Made by a program: the position numbers and the translations under genes | Assembly: GCF_001678495.1 (NCBI RefSeq) | Contig: NZ_JTJL01000014.1 | Span: forward strand, 1 to 35,471 | Origin: Gallibacterium salpingitidis | GTDB taxonomy: Bacteria; Pseudomonadota; Gammaproteobacteria; Enterobacterales; Pasteurellaceae | Length of the DNA: 35,471 nucleotides | Reading direction: 5' to 3' | In this document: positions 1-8,715 of the stretch, piece by piece | How positions within the stretch are numbered: position 1 is the stretch's first letter | Layout of the letters: the number at the start of each line of letters is the position of its first letter | Notes under the pieces: generated by a model | Databases searched by the model: none | The model's input: the letters and a program-made list of their open reading frames with translations, nothing else | What the model was told of the DNA's origin: nothing

Positions 1-471
1 AAGAATTACCTCTTTACTGCTAGCACAGAACATGGTTATCGCAAATTTATTGATGATAACAAACGTTGGTATCTGGTACCGCAAGCGCAACTGCAATTTG
101 CTTATTTAACCGGCGCAGATTATCGCACTAGCAATGATATTGATGTCAAACTCGGTCATGCGAAAAGTTTAATTGGTCGTGCTGGCGTGGATATTGTTCG
201 ATTATTAGATGAAAGCGGTGATAATCGTCTTTATGTGAAAGGCAATATTATGCATGAGTTCTTGGGCAAACGTTCATTTAGTGCTAGCGACCGTACTGGG
301 GATTACCACACTAGTTGGAACACCAGAGGTACGTGGTATGCAGTTGGTGTCGGCTACAATGCCCATGTCAGTGAAAAGACTAATGTCTTTATTGATGCGG
401 AGAAAGAGTTTGGTCATGGCCGCACTGGTTCGTATAACTTACGTTTAGCATTATCGTGGCAGTTTAAGTAA
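1..471 (+). CDS. Autotransporter beta-barrel domain, C-terminal fragment
   Basis: The frame is open from base 1, so the gene begins upstream of the window; about 156 residues are visible. The segment alternates polar and hydrophobic residues in strands separated by short turns, with Gly/Tyr-rich stretches such as WYAVGVGYNAHV and the ending NLRLALSWQFK. That is typical of the last strands of an autotransporter (type V secretion) outer-membrane barrel, where the final strand ends in or next to an aromatic residue. The exported passenger is outside the window, so its function cannot be given. A strong hairpin follows the stop. I am fairly sure of the barrel class and cannot name the protein. 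Confidence 0.75.
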   Translation, partial: KNYLFTASTEHGYRKFIDDNKRWYLVPQAQLQFAYLTGADYRTSNDIDVKLGHAKSLIGRAGVDIVRLLDESGDNRLYVKGNIMHEFLGKRSFSASDRTGDYHTSWNTRGTWYAVGVGYNAHVSEKTNVFIDAEKEFGHGRTGSYNLRLALSWQFK

Positions 472-493
472 TTGATTTTTTTTCAAATCTCCC

Positions 494-521
494 AAACCCT
501 CTTCAATCTTGAAGAGGGTTT
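494..521. terminator. Bidirectional terminator between autotransporter gene and dgt
   Basis: A perfect 11-bp stem AAACCCTCTTC / GAAGAGGGTTT encloses a 6-nt loop. It lies between two convergent genes, 22 bp after the autotransporter stop and about 80 bp beyond the dgt stop, and can serve both strands. Confidence 0.75.
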
Positions 522-599
522 CTGTCATCGAATGCAGAGTTCGTTGCATTTTGGCGATAGTGAAGCGGTTTGGTGTATTTTTGCAATAATAGATGTTAG

Positions 600-1949
600 T
601 TATAACTGCTGATACAACTTCAACGCATAAGCATCAGACATACCAGCAATATAGTCGCAAATCACTCGTTTTTGTTGATGAGATTCTGCTTGTTGCCAAC
701 GCTTAACCGTATTTGGTGGTAATAAACGTGTTGGATCGGTTAGGAAAATCTGAAACATTTCAGTAAGAATATGTTGCCCACGATATTCCACGCGCTGTGT
801 TTTAACGTCTTTAATCACATATTTACTGACAAATTGTTTAAAGATATTCAACACTTCCACTGTTTCTGGCGGTAATTCCGCATTATAACGGAGCAATGGT
901 TCAGTAAATTGTGTATTTTCACACCAACGAATATGAGTAATAAAGTAATTTACCAGAGAACCAATCGCATTTTTGCGTAGATAGTGTTGATCGGAAAATA
1001 GGTCTTCGGTTAATGCGTGGATATGCTGACGTATCCAAGGTGCTTGGCATTGTGAAAATTGTTCCAAGGCGGTTTGCCATTGATCGCGATGTACTAACCC
1101 AACGACAATAGCATCTTCAAAATCATGGATACCATAGGCAATATCATCTGCTAATTCCATAATACTGCAATCTAATGATTTATATCGGCTTTTTAAGGTA
1201 TCAGCTGGAGAAAAACGTTCTGGCAGAGAAGTGAATAAGGCACGATCTTGAGCAGATAATGGTGAAAGTACCCAATCAAAAGCGATCCAATCATCACGAA
1301 AAATTCCTTTACCAGGGCGCCAATTTTCCATTTTTACATAACGAGGATCTTCGCTACGTGGTAGCTGCAATTGTGCATATTGCGGTGAAGTATCTTCTAA
1401 CAGCACAGGATATTTCATAATGCCTAACAAAGTACGGCGAGTTAAATTCATGCCCCAATGTAGTGTATAAGGCTCTAGTTTGGTTAGAATTCGAAATGAA
1501 TGGCCATTGCCCTCAAAACCACCGCTATCACTCATCATATAATTTAATGCGACTTCACCACCATGCCCAAATGGCGGATGCCCGATATCATGCGCAAAAC
1601 ATAAACTTTCGATTAAACTACCTTTTGGTAACAGTTTGCTGAGATGGTGTTTTAGTGTTGCTATTTCTGTTTGACCATATTGTTGGCATAGGTGAGAGAA
1701 AGCGGAATCTAAACGTAATTGTGCCGTTAAACTGCTGCCAATTTGTGCGACTTCTAGTGAATGTGTGAGGCGGGTACGATAAAAATCATTTTCGCCAATC
1801 GAGTGGATCTGTTTTTTAGCCTGTAAACAACGAAAAGCAGCGGAGTGTAAAATCCGCCCACGATCGCGTTGATAAGGGGAGCGATGATCATGTTCTCGAG
1901 CCGGATCGGGTTGCTGACGTTCTGTCCAATAACTTGCGATTTCAAACAT
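600..1949 (-). CDS. dgt: dGTP triphosphohydrolase-like HD-domain protein
   Basis: Predicted to hydrolyse dGTP (possibly other dNTPs) to the nucleoside and tripolyphosphate. The N-terminal [18 protein letters not shown] segment, His63 in [11 protein letters not shown] and the HD pair His120-Asp121 in [15 protein letters not shown] are the metal-binding signature of the family; a later acidic cluster ([18 protein letters not shown]) completes it. Length 449 aa matches the shorter dGTPase class rather than E. coli Dgt (about 505 aa). An upstream in-frame TTG exists at 1955, but AAGGAG at 1957-1962 is 7 nt from the ATG at 1949, so the ATG is preferred. It starts 14 bp after the degS stop and is probably co-transcribed with it. 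Confidence 0.88.
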   Translation of the reverse strand: MFEIASYWTERQQPDPAREHDHRSPYQRDRGRILHSAAFRCLQAKKQIHSIGENDFYRTRLTHSLEVAQIGSSLTAQLRLDSAFSHLCQQYGQTEIATLKHHLSKLLPKGSLIESLCFAHDIGHPPFGHGGEVALNYMMSDSGGFEGNGHSFRILTKLEPYTLHWGMNLTRRTLLGIMKYPVLLEDTSPQYAQLQLPRSEDPRYVKMENWRPGKGIFRDDWIAFDWVLSPLSAQDRALFTSLPERFSPADTLKSRYKSLDCSIMELADDIAYGIHDFEDAIVVGLVHRDQWQTALEQFSQCQAPWIRQHIHALTEDLFSDQHYLRKNAIGSLVNYFITHIRWCENTQFTEPLLRYNAELPPETVEVLNIFKQFVSKYVIKDVKTQRVEYRGQHILTEMFQIFLTDPTRLLPPNTVKRWQQAESHQQKRVICDYIAGMSDAYALKLYQQL

Positions 1950-1963
1950 GATCAAACTCCTTG

Positions 1964-3004
1964 TTAATTAATTGGATATTCCCCAATCTCTACCGGGAAA
2001 TTATATAGTTTATTGCGTCTTAATACTTGAACAGTCACAATTGTGCCTGGCTTCATTTCTGCGACCATATTCACCATTTGTGCTGGAGATTGTACAGTGA
2101 TATCGCCAAATTTGACGATAACATCACCAATTTGAATGCCTGCACGTTCCGCCGGGCCGCCTTTGCTTAAATTGGTAACTAATACGCCTTTTTGTTCGTT
2201 ATTTTCAATTGGTGCAGAGGAGAACAAGCGACTTTCCACGCCAAAGAAACCACGAATAACGCGGCCATCTTTAATGATTTTATTCATCACTTCATTGGCT
2301 AATTTAATTGGAATGGCAAAACCAAGCCCTTCGGCAACCACTTCATTATCTGAGCGGCCAATGCTAAGTGTATTGATACCAATTAATTCACCTAAAGAGT
2401 TAATCAAAGCACCGCCGGAATTACCTTGATTAATAGAAGCATCTGTTTGAATAAAGTTTTGTTGTTTAAACTCACTGATGGTATTGCGTCCAGTGGCGCT
2501 GATAATGCCTTGAGAAACACTTTGCCCTAAGTTATAAGGGTTGCCAATTGCCAATGCGACATCACCAACGTTTACTTGACGATCAGGATTTTGCGGAATA
2601 GTAGGCAGCTCATTAGCATTAATTTTTAATACCGCTAAATCAGTAATCCAATCGCTGCCGATAATGGTAGCTTGATAAATATTTCCTGATTGTAATGCAA
2701 CAATAATTTGGTCAGCATTTTGAATAACGTGTTTATTGGTGAGAATATAACCATCACTACGCATAATCACGCCAGAACCTAAATTATTAACATCAAAATT
2801 GTTGCTATTGGATTCTTGTAATGAGCGGGTGTAAACATTTACCACAGCAGGCGCGGCAATTTTTACTGCTTCGCTATAAGAAGCCACTTGCGGTACAAAG
2901 AATTTCGCTAAGAAATGATTACTGCTGGTTCCAGACAACACTAGCACAATCAGCATTGCTGCTGCTAAGCCGATAATAATGGATTGTAATAATTTTTTAA
3001 TCAT
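1964..3004 (-). CDS. degS: DegS, membrane-anchored stress-sensor serine protease
   Basis: HtrA-family protease that, in the sigma-E pathway, starts regulated cleavage of RseA when its PDZ domain binds misfolded outer-membrane protein C-termini. Residues 7-25 form a single N-terminal membrane anchor. The catalytic triad is visible: His92 (TNKHVI), Asp122 (TDLAVLKI) and Ser196 ([10 protein letters not shown]). One PDZ domain follows at about 245-340 ([22 protein letters not shown]). The 346-aa length and single PDZ point to DegS rather than the soluble two-PDZ DegP/DegQ. It lies 13 bp after sppA and just before dgt on the same strand, so a three-gene operon is likely. Confidence 0.93.
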   Translation of the reverse strand: MIKKLLQSIIIGLAAAMLIVLVLSGTSSNHFLAKFFVPQVASYSEAVKIAAPAVVNVYTRSLQESNSNNFDVNNLGSGVIMRSDGYILTNKHVIQNADQIIVALQSGNIYQATIIGSDWITDLAVLKINANELPTIPQNPDRQVNVGDVALAIGNPYNLGQSVSQGIISATGRNTISEFKQQNFIQTDASINQGNSGGALINSLGELIGINTLSIGRSDNEVVAEGLGFAIPIKLANEVMNKIIKDGRVIRGFFGVESRLFSSAPIENNEQKGVLVTNLSKGGPAERAGIQIGDVIVKFGDITVQSPAQMVNMVAEMKPGTIVTVQVLRRNKLYNFPVEIGEYPIN

Positions 3005-3017
3005 CTCAATACCTTAC

Positions 3018-4901
3018 TTAGTAAAGCGCCTGACAATTTAGACAATATAGGTATTGTCCTTTTGGATCAGTAAATTGGGTTAATACGCCGAGTTGCTGAC
3101 GTAATTGACGTGTTTGCGGCAAATTATTTAAGCCAAGAGCTTGTCCCAAATAGCTTTGTAGTGAAGAAGTCTTTTTCATTAGCAATGATAAAATGCCTTG
3201 GTTATCCTGATCACTTAACCAAATGATACCGATATCGTGATCATTGATCTTTTTATCTTTATCCAAAATAGTTTGATAAGCGAGATCAACCGCAGTATCA
3301 AAATCGCCAATAGTATCAACTAAATGATGTTTTAAGGCATCTTGCCCTAACCAAACTCGACCTTGGGCAATCTTATCTACTTCCGCTTTATCAATATTAC
3401 GACCACGAGCAACTAAACTAATAAATTGGTCATAACCATGTTCAATTGATAATTGAATCACATCGGCATATTCTTTACTAAGCTCAGTAAAAGGTGACAT
3501 ATTTGCTAATGGGGAAGTTTCTACACCATCGCTATGAATACCCAGATTTTGTAAACTTTTTTCTAAAGTGATAAAGGCAGCAAAAATACCGATTGAACCT
3601 GTAATGGTGTTTTTATCTGCGACAATGTGATCAGCGGTACTTGCAATCCAATAACCGCCAGAAGCTGCCATTCCACCCATAGAAACAATTACCGGTTTGC
3701 CAAGTTTTTGTAAATGATCGACCTCTTCTCGAATAATTTCAGAAGCAGCTGCACTACCACCGGGACTGTTGATACGCAATACCACTGCCTTCACGCTGTC
3801 ATCATTAGCAGCATTGCGTAATAAACGCGCGATAGTATCGCCGCCGGCAGTATTTTCTTCACTATCACTTTCACCATCAACAATAGCGCCTTCAACGCGT
3901 ACGATCGCAATATTGCTTTTGCCGACATTATCTGTTTCATAATCTGGCAATACTGATAAATAATCGGTCAAATCAATATGCTGATAGCTTTTTTCTTTAT
4001 CTTCACCAAATTGTTTTTTTAGTTCATCTTCTAATTGATAGCGGCTGGTGACGGTAGTGACTAATTTTTGTTGCAACGCATATTGAGTCAAATCACCTTT
4101 TAATGTGGTTAATTGTTGTAGGAAATGTGCTGTATCAGGAAAGATGTTTTCCGCTTTAAGGTGACGATTTTCACTAACAGTCGTTTGAATGTTTTTCCAC
4201 ATAGCATTAAGCCATTGCGTTGCATTTTGGCGCGCTTCTTCTGACATATCATCGCGTAACAATGGTTCTACTGCTGATTTATAAGTACCAACGCGGAAGA
4301 TATGTGGTTGTGCATCAATTTTGTCTAATAACGATTTATAGTAAAAATGTTGCCCAGATAAACCGGTTAATTCAACTTGTCCTTGAGTATGTAAATAAAT
4401 TTTGTCGGCATAGCTGGCTAAAATATATTGATTTTGCGAATAGCTGTCAGCAATAGCAACGACAGGTTTACCGCTTTCTTTAAATTGTTGTAATGCTTTA
4501 CCAACGAAGGTGATTGAGGGTAAGTCACCGCCAGAGAAACCATTTAAATCTAACACAATACCTTTGATTTTTTCATCGTCTGCTGCTTGCGAGATGGCAT
4601 GAACTACATCAAAAGTAGAGATCTTTTCTGGCATAGATTGTTGCTGTAAATTGTTGAGTAACGCTTTCAGCTCGCTATTTTCTTCTCGATTATCAGCAAG
4701 AAAACCATCTAAATTTAAACGTAATGCACCTTGTGGGATAGGTTGAGAATTTTTATTGTTGGCAACGATACCAATGGCTAAAAATAAAATCATTGTGAAC
4801 AAAAGAAAGACAATATTCATTAAAACTCGTCGGCAAAAATTAAGGGCTTGCCAAATAAAACGTAAAATTGCTAACACTTTAATTACCTTTAAAAAATTCA
4901 T
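3018..4901 (-). CDS. sppA: Protease IV (signal peptide peptidase SppA, 67K type)
   Basis: Inner-membrane serine protease that degrades cleaved signal peptides. It has the duplicated long form: an N-terminal membrane segment (MNIVFLLFTMILFLAIGIVA), a first ClpP-like half carrying the general base Lys in GTYKSAVEPLLRDD (about residue 208), and a second half carrying the nucleophile in RINSPGGSAAASE (Ser at about 383). The Lys/Ser dyad split between the two halves is characteristic. Length from the ATG at 4901 is 627 aa, close to E. coli SppA. The frame stays open to a TTG at 4940, but the ATG gives the expected N-terminus. Probably the first gene of sppA-degS-dgt. Confidence 0.92.
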   Translation of the reverse strand: MNFLKVIKVLAILRFIWQALNFCRRVLMNIVFLLFTMILFLAIGIVANNKNSQPIPQGALRLNLDGFLADNREENSELKALLNNLQQQSMPEKISTFDVVHAISQAADDEKIKGIVLDLNGFSGGDLPSITFVGKALQQFKESGKPVVAIADSYSQNQYILASYADKIYLHTQGQVELTGLSGQHFYYKSLLDKIDAQPHIFRVGTYKSAVEPLLRDDMSEEARQNATQWLNAMWKNIQTTVSENRHLKAENIFPDTAHFLQQLTTLKGDLTQYALQQKLVTTVTSRYQLEDELKKQFGEDKEKSYQHIDLTDYLSVLPDYETDNVGKSNIAIVRVEGAIVDGESDSEENTAGGDTIARLLRNAANDDSVKAVVLRINSPGGSAAASEIIREEVDHLQKLGKPVIVSMGGMAASGGYWIASTADHIVADKNTITGSIGIFAAFITLEKSLQNLGIHSDGVETSPLANMSPFTELSKEYADVIQLSIEHGYDQFISLVARGRNIDKAEVDKIAQGRVWLGQDALKHHLVDTIGDFDTAVDLAYQTILDKDKKINDHDIGIIWLSDQDNQGILSLLMKKTSSLQSYLGQALGLNNLPQTRQLRQQLGVLTQFTDPKGQYLYCLNCQALY

Positions 4902-5012
4902 TATTCTCAACGCGTTAAAATAACATAAAACGCCGATCAATGAACGATCTTTTTCATTGTGCTGTGCTACAATGGCGGTCGTCGAATTGAATATGTAAAG
5001 AGGAAATTTATT

Positions 5013-5573
5013 ATGGACGCACTTGATTTATTGTTACATCGCCATTCTGAAAAAAATTTAATTGCCCCCGCACCAACTCCACAAGAATTAGAAACCATTT
5101 TCCAAGCGACTAGACGAGTACCTGATCATGGAAAATTGACACCTTATCGTTTTGTCGTGATGGAAAAGGAAGGATTGCAAAAACTAGGTGATTTATTAAA
5201 AGAGGCAGTTGTTGAATTAAATTTAGGTGAAGAACGTTTAGCTAAGGCAGCTGGGTTTCCTGAACGTGCACCAATGTTTGTGGCGGTGATTGCTGAAATT
5301 AATAAAGAAATTAAAAAAGTGCCAGCATGGGAGCAGATGTTAAGTGCCGGTTGTGCAGCTTATGCCTTCCAGCTTGCGGCTAATGCGTTAGGTTATGCGA
5401 ATGTTTGGGTAACAGGTCCTTGGATTGATGGTAGTGCTTTACGTCAAGCGTTTGGTTGTCGTGAACACGATAAAGTGGTGGCATTAATTATGTTGGGTAC
5501 TGCACAAGATAAAACACCACGACCAATCAAAGAATACAATAAAGATAAAGACAATTTTGTTACTTATCTATAA
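5013..5573 (+). CDS. ydjA: YdjA-type nitroreductase family protein
   Basis: Small FMN-dependent NAD(P)H oxidoreductase of the minimal nitroreductase type; physiological substrate unknown. MDALDLLLHRHSEKNLIAPAP at the N-terminus, RRVPDHGKLTPYRFVVM, and the GCAAYAFQLAANALGYANVW helix-strand are typical of YdjA, and the 186-aa length fits (E. coli YdjA is about 183 aa). The ATG at 5013 is preceded by AAAGAGGAAA; a longer frame from 4959 has no ribosome-binding site. It is divergent from sppA with about 110 bp between them, including a TACAAT -10-like hexamer at 4968-4973. A terminator follows directly. Confidence 0.87.
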   Translation: MDALDLLLHRHSEKNLIAPAPTPQELETIFQATRRVPDHGKLTPYRFVVMEKEGLQKLGDLLKEAVVELNLGEERLAKAAGFPERAPMFVAVIAEINKEIKKVPAWEQMLSAGCAAYAFQLAANALGYANVWVTGPWIDGSALRQAFGCREHDKVVALIMLGTAQDKTPRPIKEYNKDKDNFVTYL

Positions 5574-5585
5574 TGATGCTGATAG

Positions 5586-5611
5586 AAACACCCACTTGCG
5601 AGTGGGTGTTT
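5586..5611. terminator. Bidirectional terminator between ydjA and tyrA
   Basis: A perfect 11-bp stem AAACACCCACT / AGTGGGTGTTT with a 4-nt loop sits between two convergent stop codons. The A-rich left and T-rich right arms let it work on either strand. Confidence 0.82.
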
Positions 5612-5613
5612 TG

Positions 5614-6741
5614 CTAATCGTGCTTACGATGATCGTAGGCTTGTTGTAATAACTGACGACTTTCCTGCATAAATTGCTCCGAATAATCGCCAAACCAATG
5701 ATGTACTTGTTGGAAAGCTTTGATAAATCCTTGTTTATCACCAGTTTCAAAAAATTGTAGCGCTTGTTGATAGCTTTGCTGTAATGTCTTAATAACTTCA
5801 AGATTTTCTGGTTTATCCATAATAATGTCTGCGTATAACTCAGGATCTTGAGCAAATAAACGTCCAATCATTGCCAATTCTAAGCGATAAATCGGCGAGG
5901 AGAGCGCTAGCAGATTTTTCAATTGCACCGGTTGTTGCGACAAATGTAAGCCATTAGCAAAAGTAGCAAAGTGACGCAATGCTTGAATATAGGTCATACT
6001 GTGATCGTGTTCCTGTGGCGTTACTTGATATAACTTCGCACCCCAAATATGGAATTGATCTAATAGCCATTGATAACGTTCTGGATAGCGTCCGGCACAA
6101 ACCGCGATTACTTGTTTTGCCATACTAGCGATATCAGGGCCAAACATTGGGTGGAAACCAACCACAGCACCTTGATGAACCGCTAACATTTTTGCCATTG
6201 GTGCGGTTTTAACTGAAGTTAAATCCGCCAATAACATTGTTGGTGTCAAATATGGCTGTAAACGTTCGATGACTTGTTCTGTTACTGTAATTGGTACAGA
6301 AATCAGTACCATATCAGCATCTTGTAGAATCTGTGCCACATTTTGCCAATCATCTTGATCCAAAATGACTACTGGATATCCAGAGTTACGCAAATAGCGC
6401 ACGAATAAACTACCTAGTTTACCTTTACCACCGACGACAACGATTTTCTTAATAGCTGGATTGACAGTTTTAAAACCATATTGGTTTTCACTGTGATAAG
6501 ACTCACGCATTAAACGGCGTAAAACATCTTCAATTAAATCAGGGGAGATTCCCATTTTTTCAGCTTCTTGACGACGAGCTGCCAACATACTGGTTTCTCT
6601 TTCTGGCACATAAATCGGTAATCCATGTTGATGTTTCACTTTTCCAACTTCAGCCACTAACTTTAATCTTTTGGCAAAAAGCGCTAATAGAGCTTGATCC
6701 ACTTCATCGATTTGTGCGCGTAATTCCTGTAATGCTTCCAC
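5614..6741 (-). CDS. tyrA: TyrA, chorismate mutase / prephenate dehydrogenase
   Basis: Bifunctional tyrosine-pathway enzyme: chorismate to prephenate, then NAD-dependent oxidation to 4-hydroxyphenylpyruvate. Residues 1-90 form the AroQ-type all-helical mutase ([38 protein letters not shown]). From about residue 100 there is a Rossmann domain with the nucleotide-binding loop [13 protein letters not shown], then a helical dimerisation domain with GFHPMFGPD. Length 375 aa is typical for the enterobacterial and Haemophilus form. It starts 18 bp after aroF on the same strand, the same aroF-tyrA order as in E. coli, so TyrR control through the aroF promoter is expected. Confidence 0.95.
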   Translation of the reverse strand: MEALQELRAQIDEVDQALLALFAKRLKLVAEVGKVKHQHGLPIYVPERETSMLAARRQEAEKMGISPDLIEDVLRRLMRESYHSENQYGFKTVNPAIKKIVVVGGKGKLGSLFVRYLRNSGYPVVILDQDDWQNVAQILQDADMVLISVPITVTEQVIERLQPYLTPTMLLADLTSVKTAPMAKMLAVHQGAVVGFHPMFGPDIASMAKQVIAVCAGRYPERYQWLLDQFHIWGAKLYQVTPQEHDHSMTYIQALRHFATFANGLHLSQQPVQLKNLLALSSPIYRLELAMIGRLFAQDPELYADIIMDKPENLEVIKTLQQSYQQALQFFETGDKQGFIKAFQQVHHWFGDYSEQFMQESRQLLQQAYDHRKHD

Positions 6742-6759
6742 GAGATCTCCCTAAAATAA

Positions 6760-7818
6760 TTATCGATTTAATTGAGATAAGGTAGCGTGTATTTTACGTA
6801 ATAATGCTTCCGTTGTCTGCCAATCAATGCAAGCATCGGTGATAGAAACGCCATATTGCATATTTTCTTTTGGTTGTTCCGCACTTTGATTACCAGCGTT
6901 TAAATTACTTTCCAACATAATGCCGGTAATAGAACGATTACCCTCAACAATTTGTTGTAGTACATCTTCCGCTACCACTGGTTGGCGACGATAATCTTTA
7001 TTAGAGTTACCATGACTGCAATCGACCATAATAGATTGCTCCAAACCCGCTTTTTCTAATTCAAGTTCGCTTTGTTTGACAAATTCTGCCTGGTAGTTTG
7101 GTAATTTACCGCCACGTAAAATAATATGTCCATCAGGATTACCGCCAGTATGTAATAAGTTCACTTGTCCTTGTTGGTTGATACCAATAAAACTATGTGA
7201 TTGTGCTGCAGCTTTAAGAGCATTAATTGCGGTTGCTAAACTACCATCAGTACCATTTTTAAAGCCGACTGCCATTGATAGACCAGATGCCAATTCACGA
7301 TGTGTTTGCGATTCGGTAGTTCTTGCGCCAATTGCAGACCAACTAAATAAATCTGCTAAATATTGTGGTGTAATTGGATCAAGCGCTTCAGTTGCTAAAG
7401 GTAATCCCAAATTACCTAAATCTAATAGTAATTTTCTTGCAAGGTGTAAACCTTTCTCTACATCAAAAGTACCATCTAAATTTGGATCATTGATTAACCC
7501 TTTCCAACCGACAGTAGTACGTGGTTTTTCAAAATAGACGCGCATTACAATATAGAGTTGATCTTGTACTTCATCAGCTAATGCTTTTAATTTGTGTGCA
7601 TACTCTAATGCTGCCGGAATATCGTGGATTGAGCAGGGGCCACAAACCACTAATAAACGTTTATCACGACGATGTACAATATTGGCAATCTCTTGACGAT
7701 AACGCTCAATATTTTGTCGGAGAGGATTTTCTAATGGTAATTTTGCTTTTAGTTCATCAGGAGTGATTAATACTTTTTCGTCCACAATATTGACATTGTG
7801 AATACTGTCTTTTCTCAT
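6760..7818 (-). CDS. aroF: DAHP synthase, tyrosine-sensitive AroF type
   Basis: First enzyme of the shikimate pathway, condensing phosphoenolpyruvate and erythrose 4-phosphate. Class I-alpha signatures include LLVVCGPCSIHD, RVYFEKPRTTVGWKGLIND and FSWSAIGARTTESQTHREL. Comparison from memory favours AroF over AroG: the start (MRKDSIHNVNIVDEKVLITP), GLPLATEALDP and CSHGNSNKDYRRQP resemble AroF, and Asn8, a residue tied to tyrosine feedback in AroF, is present. The tyrA gene directly downstream supports this. Many annotations of related genomes would call it aroG. The start ATG lies just downstream of two TyrR-box-like sites. Confidence 0.92.
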   Translation of the reverse strand: MRKDSIHNVNIVDEKVLITPDELKAKLPLENPLRQNIERYRQEIANIVHRRDKRLLVVCGPCSIHDIPAALEYAHKLKALADEVQDQLYIVMRVYFEKPRTTVGWKGLINDPNLDGTFDVEKGLHLARKLLLDLGNLGLPLATEALDPITPQYLADLFSWSAIGARTTESQTHRELASGLSMAVGFKNGTDGSLATAINALKAAAQSHSFIGINQQGQVNLLHTGGNPDGHIILRGGKLPNYQAEFVKQSELELEKAGLEQSIMVDCSHGNSNKDYRRQPVVAEDVLQQIVEGNRSITGIMLESNLNAGNQSAEQPKENMQYGVSITDACIDWQTTEALLRKIHATLSQLNR

Positions 7819-7830
7819 TTTAAAACACCT

Positions 7831-7871
7831 TGTAAATTTTTATATACACTAAATGTAACGATAAAATTACA
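7831..7871 (-). promoter_or_regulatory. Two tandem TyrR-box-like operators upstream of aroF
   Basis: The TyrR box consensus is TGTAAA-N6-TTTACA. Site 1 (7831-7848) reads TGTAAA-N6-TATACA, one mismatch in the palindromic half-sites. Site 2 (7854-7871) reads TGTAAC-N6-ATTACA, two mismatches. Their centres are 23 bp apart and site 1 ends 12 bp from the aroF start codon. A strong/weak box pair is the usual arrangement for tyrosine-dependent repression by TyrR. tyrR itself is not in the window. Confidence 0.7.
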
Positions 7872-7972
7872 CTCTTTCAGTGATAGAAACAAGTCAAATT
7901 TAGCTAACTTTTTTATCTTTTTTGACTATCGCTCATTTTTTTATCAATTAAGCAATGTGAATTGAAAAACGC

Positions 7973-7999
7973 TTGCACAACAAGGGTGAATCTTATAAT
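7973..7999 (+). promoter_or_regulatory. Probable promoter of secG and tRNA-Leu
   Basis: TTGCAC at 7973-7978 and a perfect TATAAT at 7994-7999 are separated by 15 bp, slightly short of the ideal spacing. They lie 65 bp upstream of secG. A 10-bp palindrome TTAGCGCTAA lies just downstream at 8015-8024. Confidence 0.5.
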
Positions 8000-8063
8000 A
8001 TGCACGCCGTTGTGTTAGCGCTAAGTGCTAATTTAAAGTTTAAATTAAACGTGTGATTATACA

Positions 8064-8420
8064 ATGTATCAAGTTCTTTTAATTATTTATCCACTTATTG
8101 CGATTGCCTTGATCGGCTTTATCCTTGTGCAACAAGGTAAAGGTGCTGATATGGGAGCATCGTTTGGTGCAGGCGCATCAGGTACAGTATTTGGAGCAAG
8201 TGGTGCAGGTAACTTTTTAACCCGTACTACAACAATTTTAGCGATTTTATTTTTCGCAATTAGCTTATTATTAGGTAATTTAACTGCACACTCAGCAAAA
8301 CCAAAAGGTACATTTGATGATCTTTCTGGTGTTGCTCAAGAAGTACAAAAACAAGACGCTGCTAAACCAGCGACTGAATTACCAGCTAAACAAGATCAAA
8401 ATCAAGACATTCCGAAATAA
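8064..8420 (+). CDS. secG: SecG, protein translocase subunit
   Basis: Small membrane subunit of the SecYEG translocon that aids SecA-driven export. It has two transmembrane helices (about residues 2-22 and 52-73) joined by the conserved loop QQGKGADMGASFGAGASGTV, and a Lys/Gln-rich soluble tail. Length 118 aa is normal. The ribosome-binding site is weak. The next gene is tRNA-Leu(GAG) 7 bp downstream, the same neighbour as E. coli secG-leuU, so the tRNA is probably processed from the secG transcript. Confidence 0.94.
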   Translation: MYQVLLIIYPLIAIALIGFILVQQGKGADMGASFGAGASGTVFGASGAGNFLTRTTTILAILFFAISLLLGNLTAHSAKPKGTFDDLSGVAQEVQKQDAAKPATELPAKQDQNQDIPK

Positions 8421-8427
8421 GAATTTC

Positions 8428-8513
8428 GCTCTGGTGGTGGAATTGGTAGACACGCTATCTTGAGGGGGTAGTGTTCATAGGACGTGCGAGTTCAAGTCTC
8501 GCCCAGAGCACCA
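8428..8513 (+). tRNA. leuU: tRNA-Leu (anticodon GAG)
   Basis: The acceptor stem GCTCTGG / CCAGAGC, a D-arm with GGTAGAC, the anticodon arm CTATC-TTGAGGG-GGTAG with GAG in the loop, a long class II variable arm, the T-arm GTTCAAGTC and an encoded CCA are all present. The last bases are the integration site of the downstream element: the 15 bp at 8492-8506 recur at 17480-17494. The gene remains intact here, as is usual for tRNA-targeting integrases. Confidence 0.95.
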
Positions 8514-8557
8514 ACAAACAAAACAAAGCCTTTCGCGATTAACCGAAAGGCTTTTTT
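8492..8557 (+). repeat. attL: tRNA-Leu 3' end plus terminator
   Basis: Left copy of the boundary repeat. The first 15 bp, TCAAGTCTCGCCCAG, are identical to the right copy and are the likely crossover core. After that the copies differ by one deleted base, a few substitutions around 8514-8520 and one in the terminator loop. Confidence 0.85.
8525..8557 (+). terminator. Terminator of the secG/tRNA-Leu transcript
   Basis: An 11-bp stem AAAGCCTTTCG / CGAAAGGCTTT with an 8-nt loop is followed by a run of T. A near-identical hairpin lies at 17512-17544, on the far side of the element. Confidence 0.88.
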
Positions 8558-8633
8558 ATTTCCAGTAATATCAAGGCTTCAAGCTAGTTTTACCTTTCGT
8601 AATATTCCGTATTATTCCACTTTAAACCACGCT

Positions 8634-8657
8634 TTTTTGTAACTATCAATGTAACCA
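8634..8657 (+). repeat. Left copy of arm-type repeat, likely integrase binding
   Basis: TTTTTGTAAC, 4 bp, then AATGTAACCA. The same two decamers with the same 4-bp spacing and orientation occur at 17402-17425 near attR. In lambda-type systems, repeated sites beside the core bind the integrase N-terminal domain or accessory factors. Confidence 0.6.
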
Positions 8658-8696
8658 CGCTTTATAATAGCCTTATAATAGCTTTAGCGTGGTTAC
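8651..8696 (+). promoter_or_regulatory. Inverted repeat over the integrase promoter
   Basis: The 10-bp arms GTAACCACGC (8651-8660) and GCGTGGTTAC (8687-8696) enclose two direct copies of TTATAATAGC (8662-8671 and 8673-8682), each containing a TATAAT -10-like hexamer. The second arm ends 7 bp before the integrase ribosome-binding site. It looks like an operator or excisionase site placed over the int promoter. The 5' half of the first arm overlaps the arm-type repeat. Confidence 0.55.
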
Positions 8697-8715
8697 ATAA
8701 ATTGGAGAAATGCTG

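Noticed and set aside
7178..7537. 119-aa plus-strand frame within aroF
   Set aside because: Antisense shadow of a strongly conserved gene, without a promoter or ribosome-binding site.
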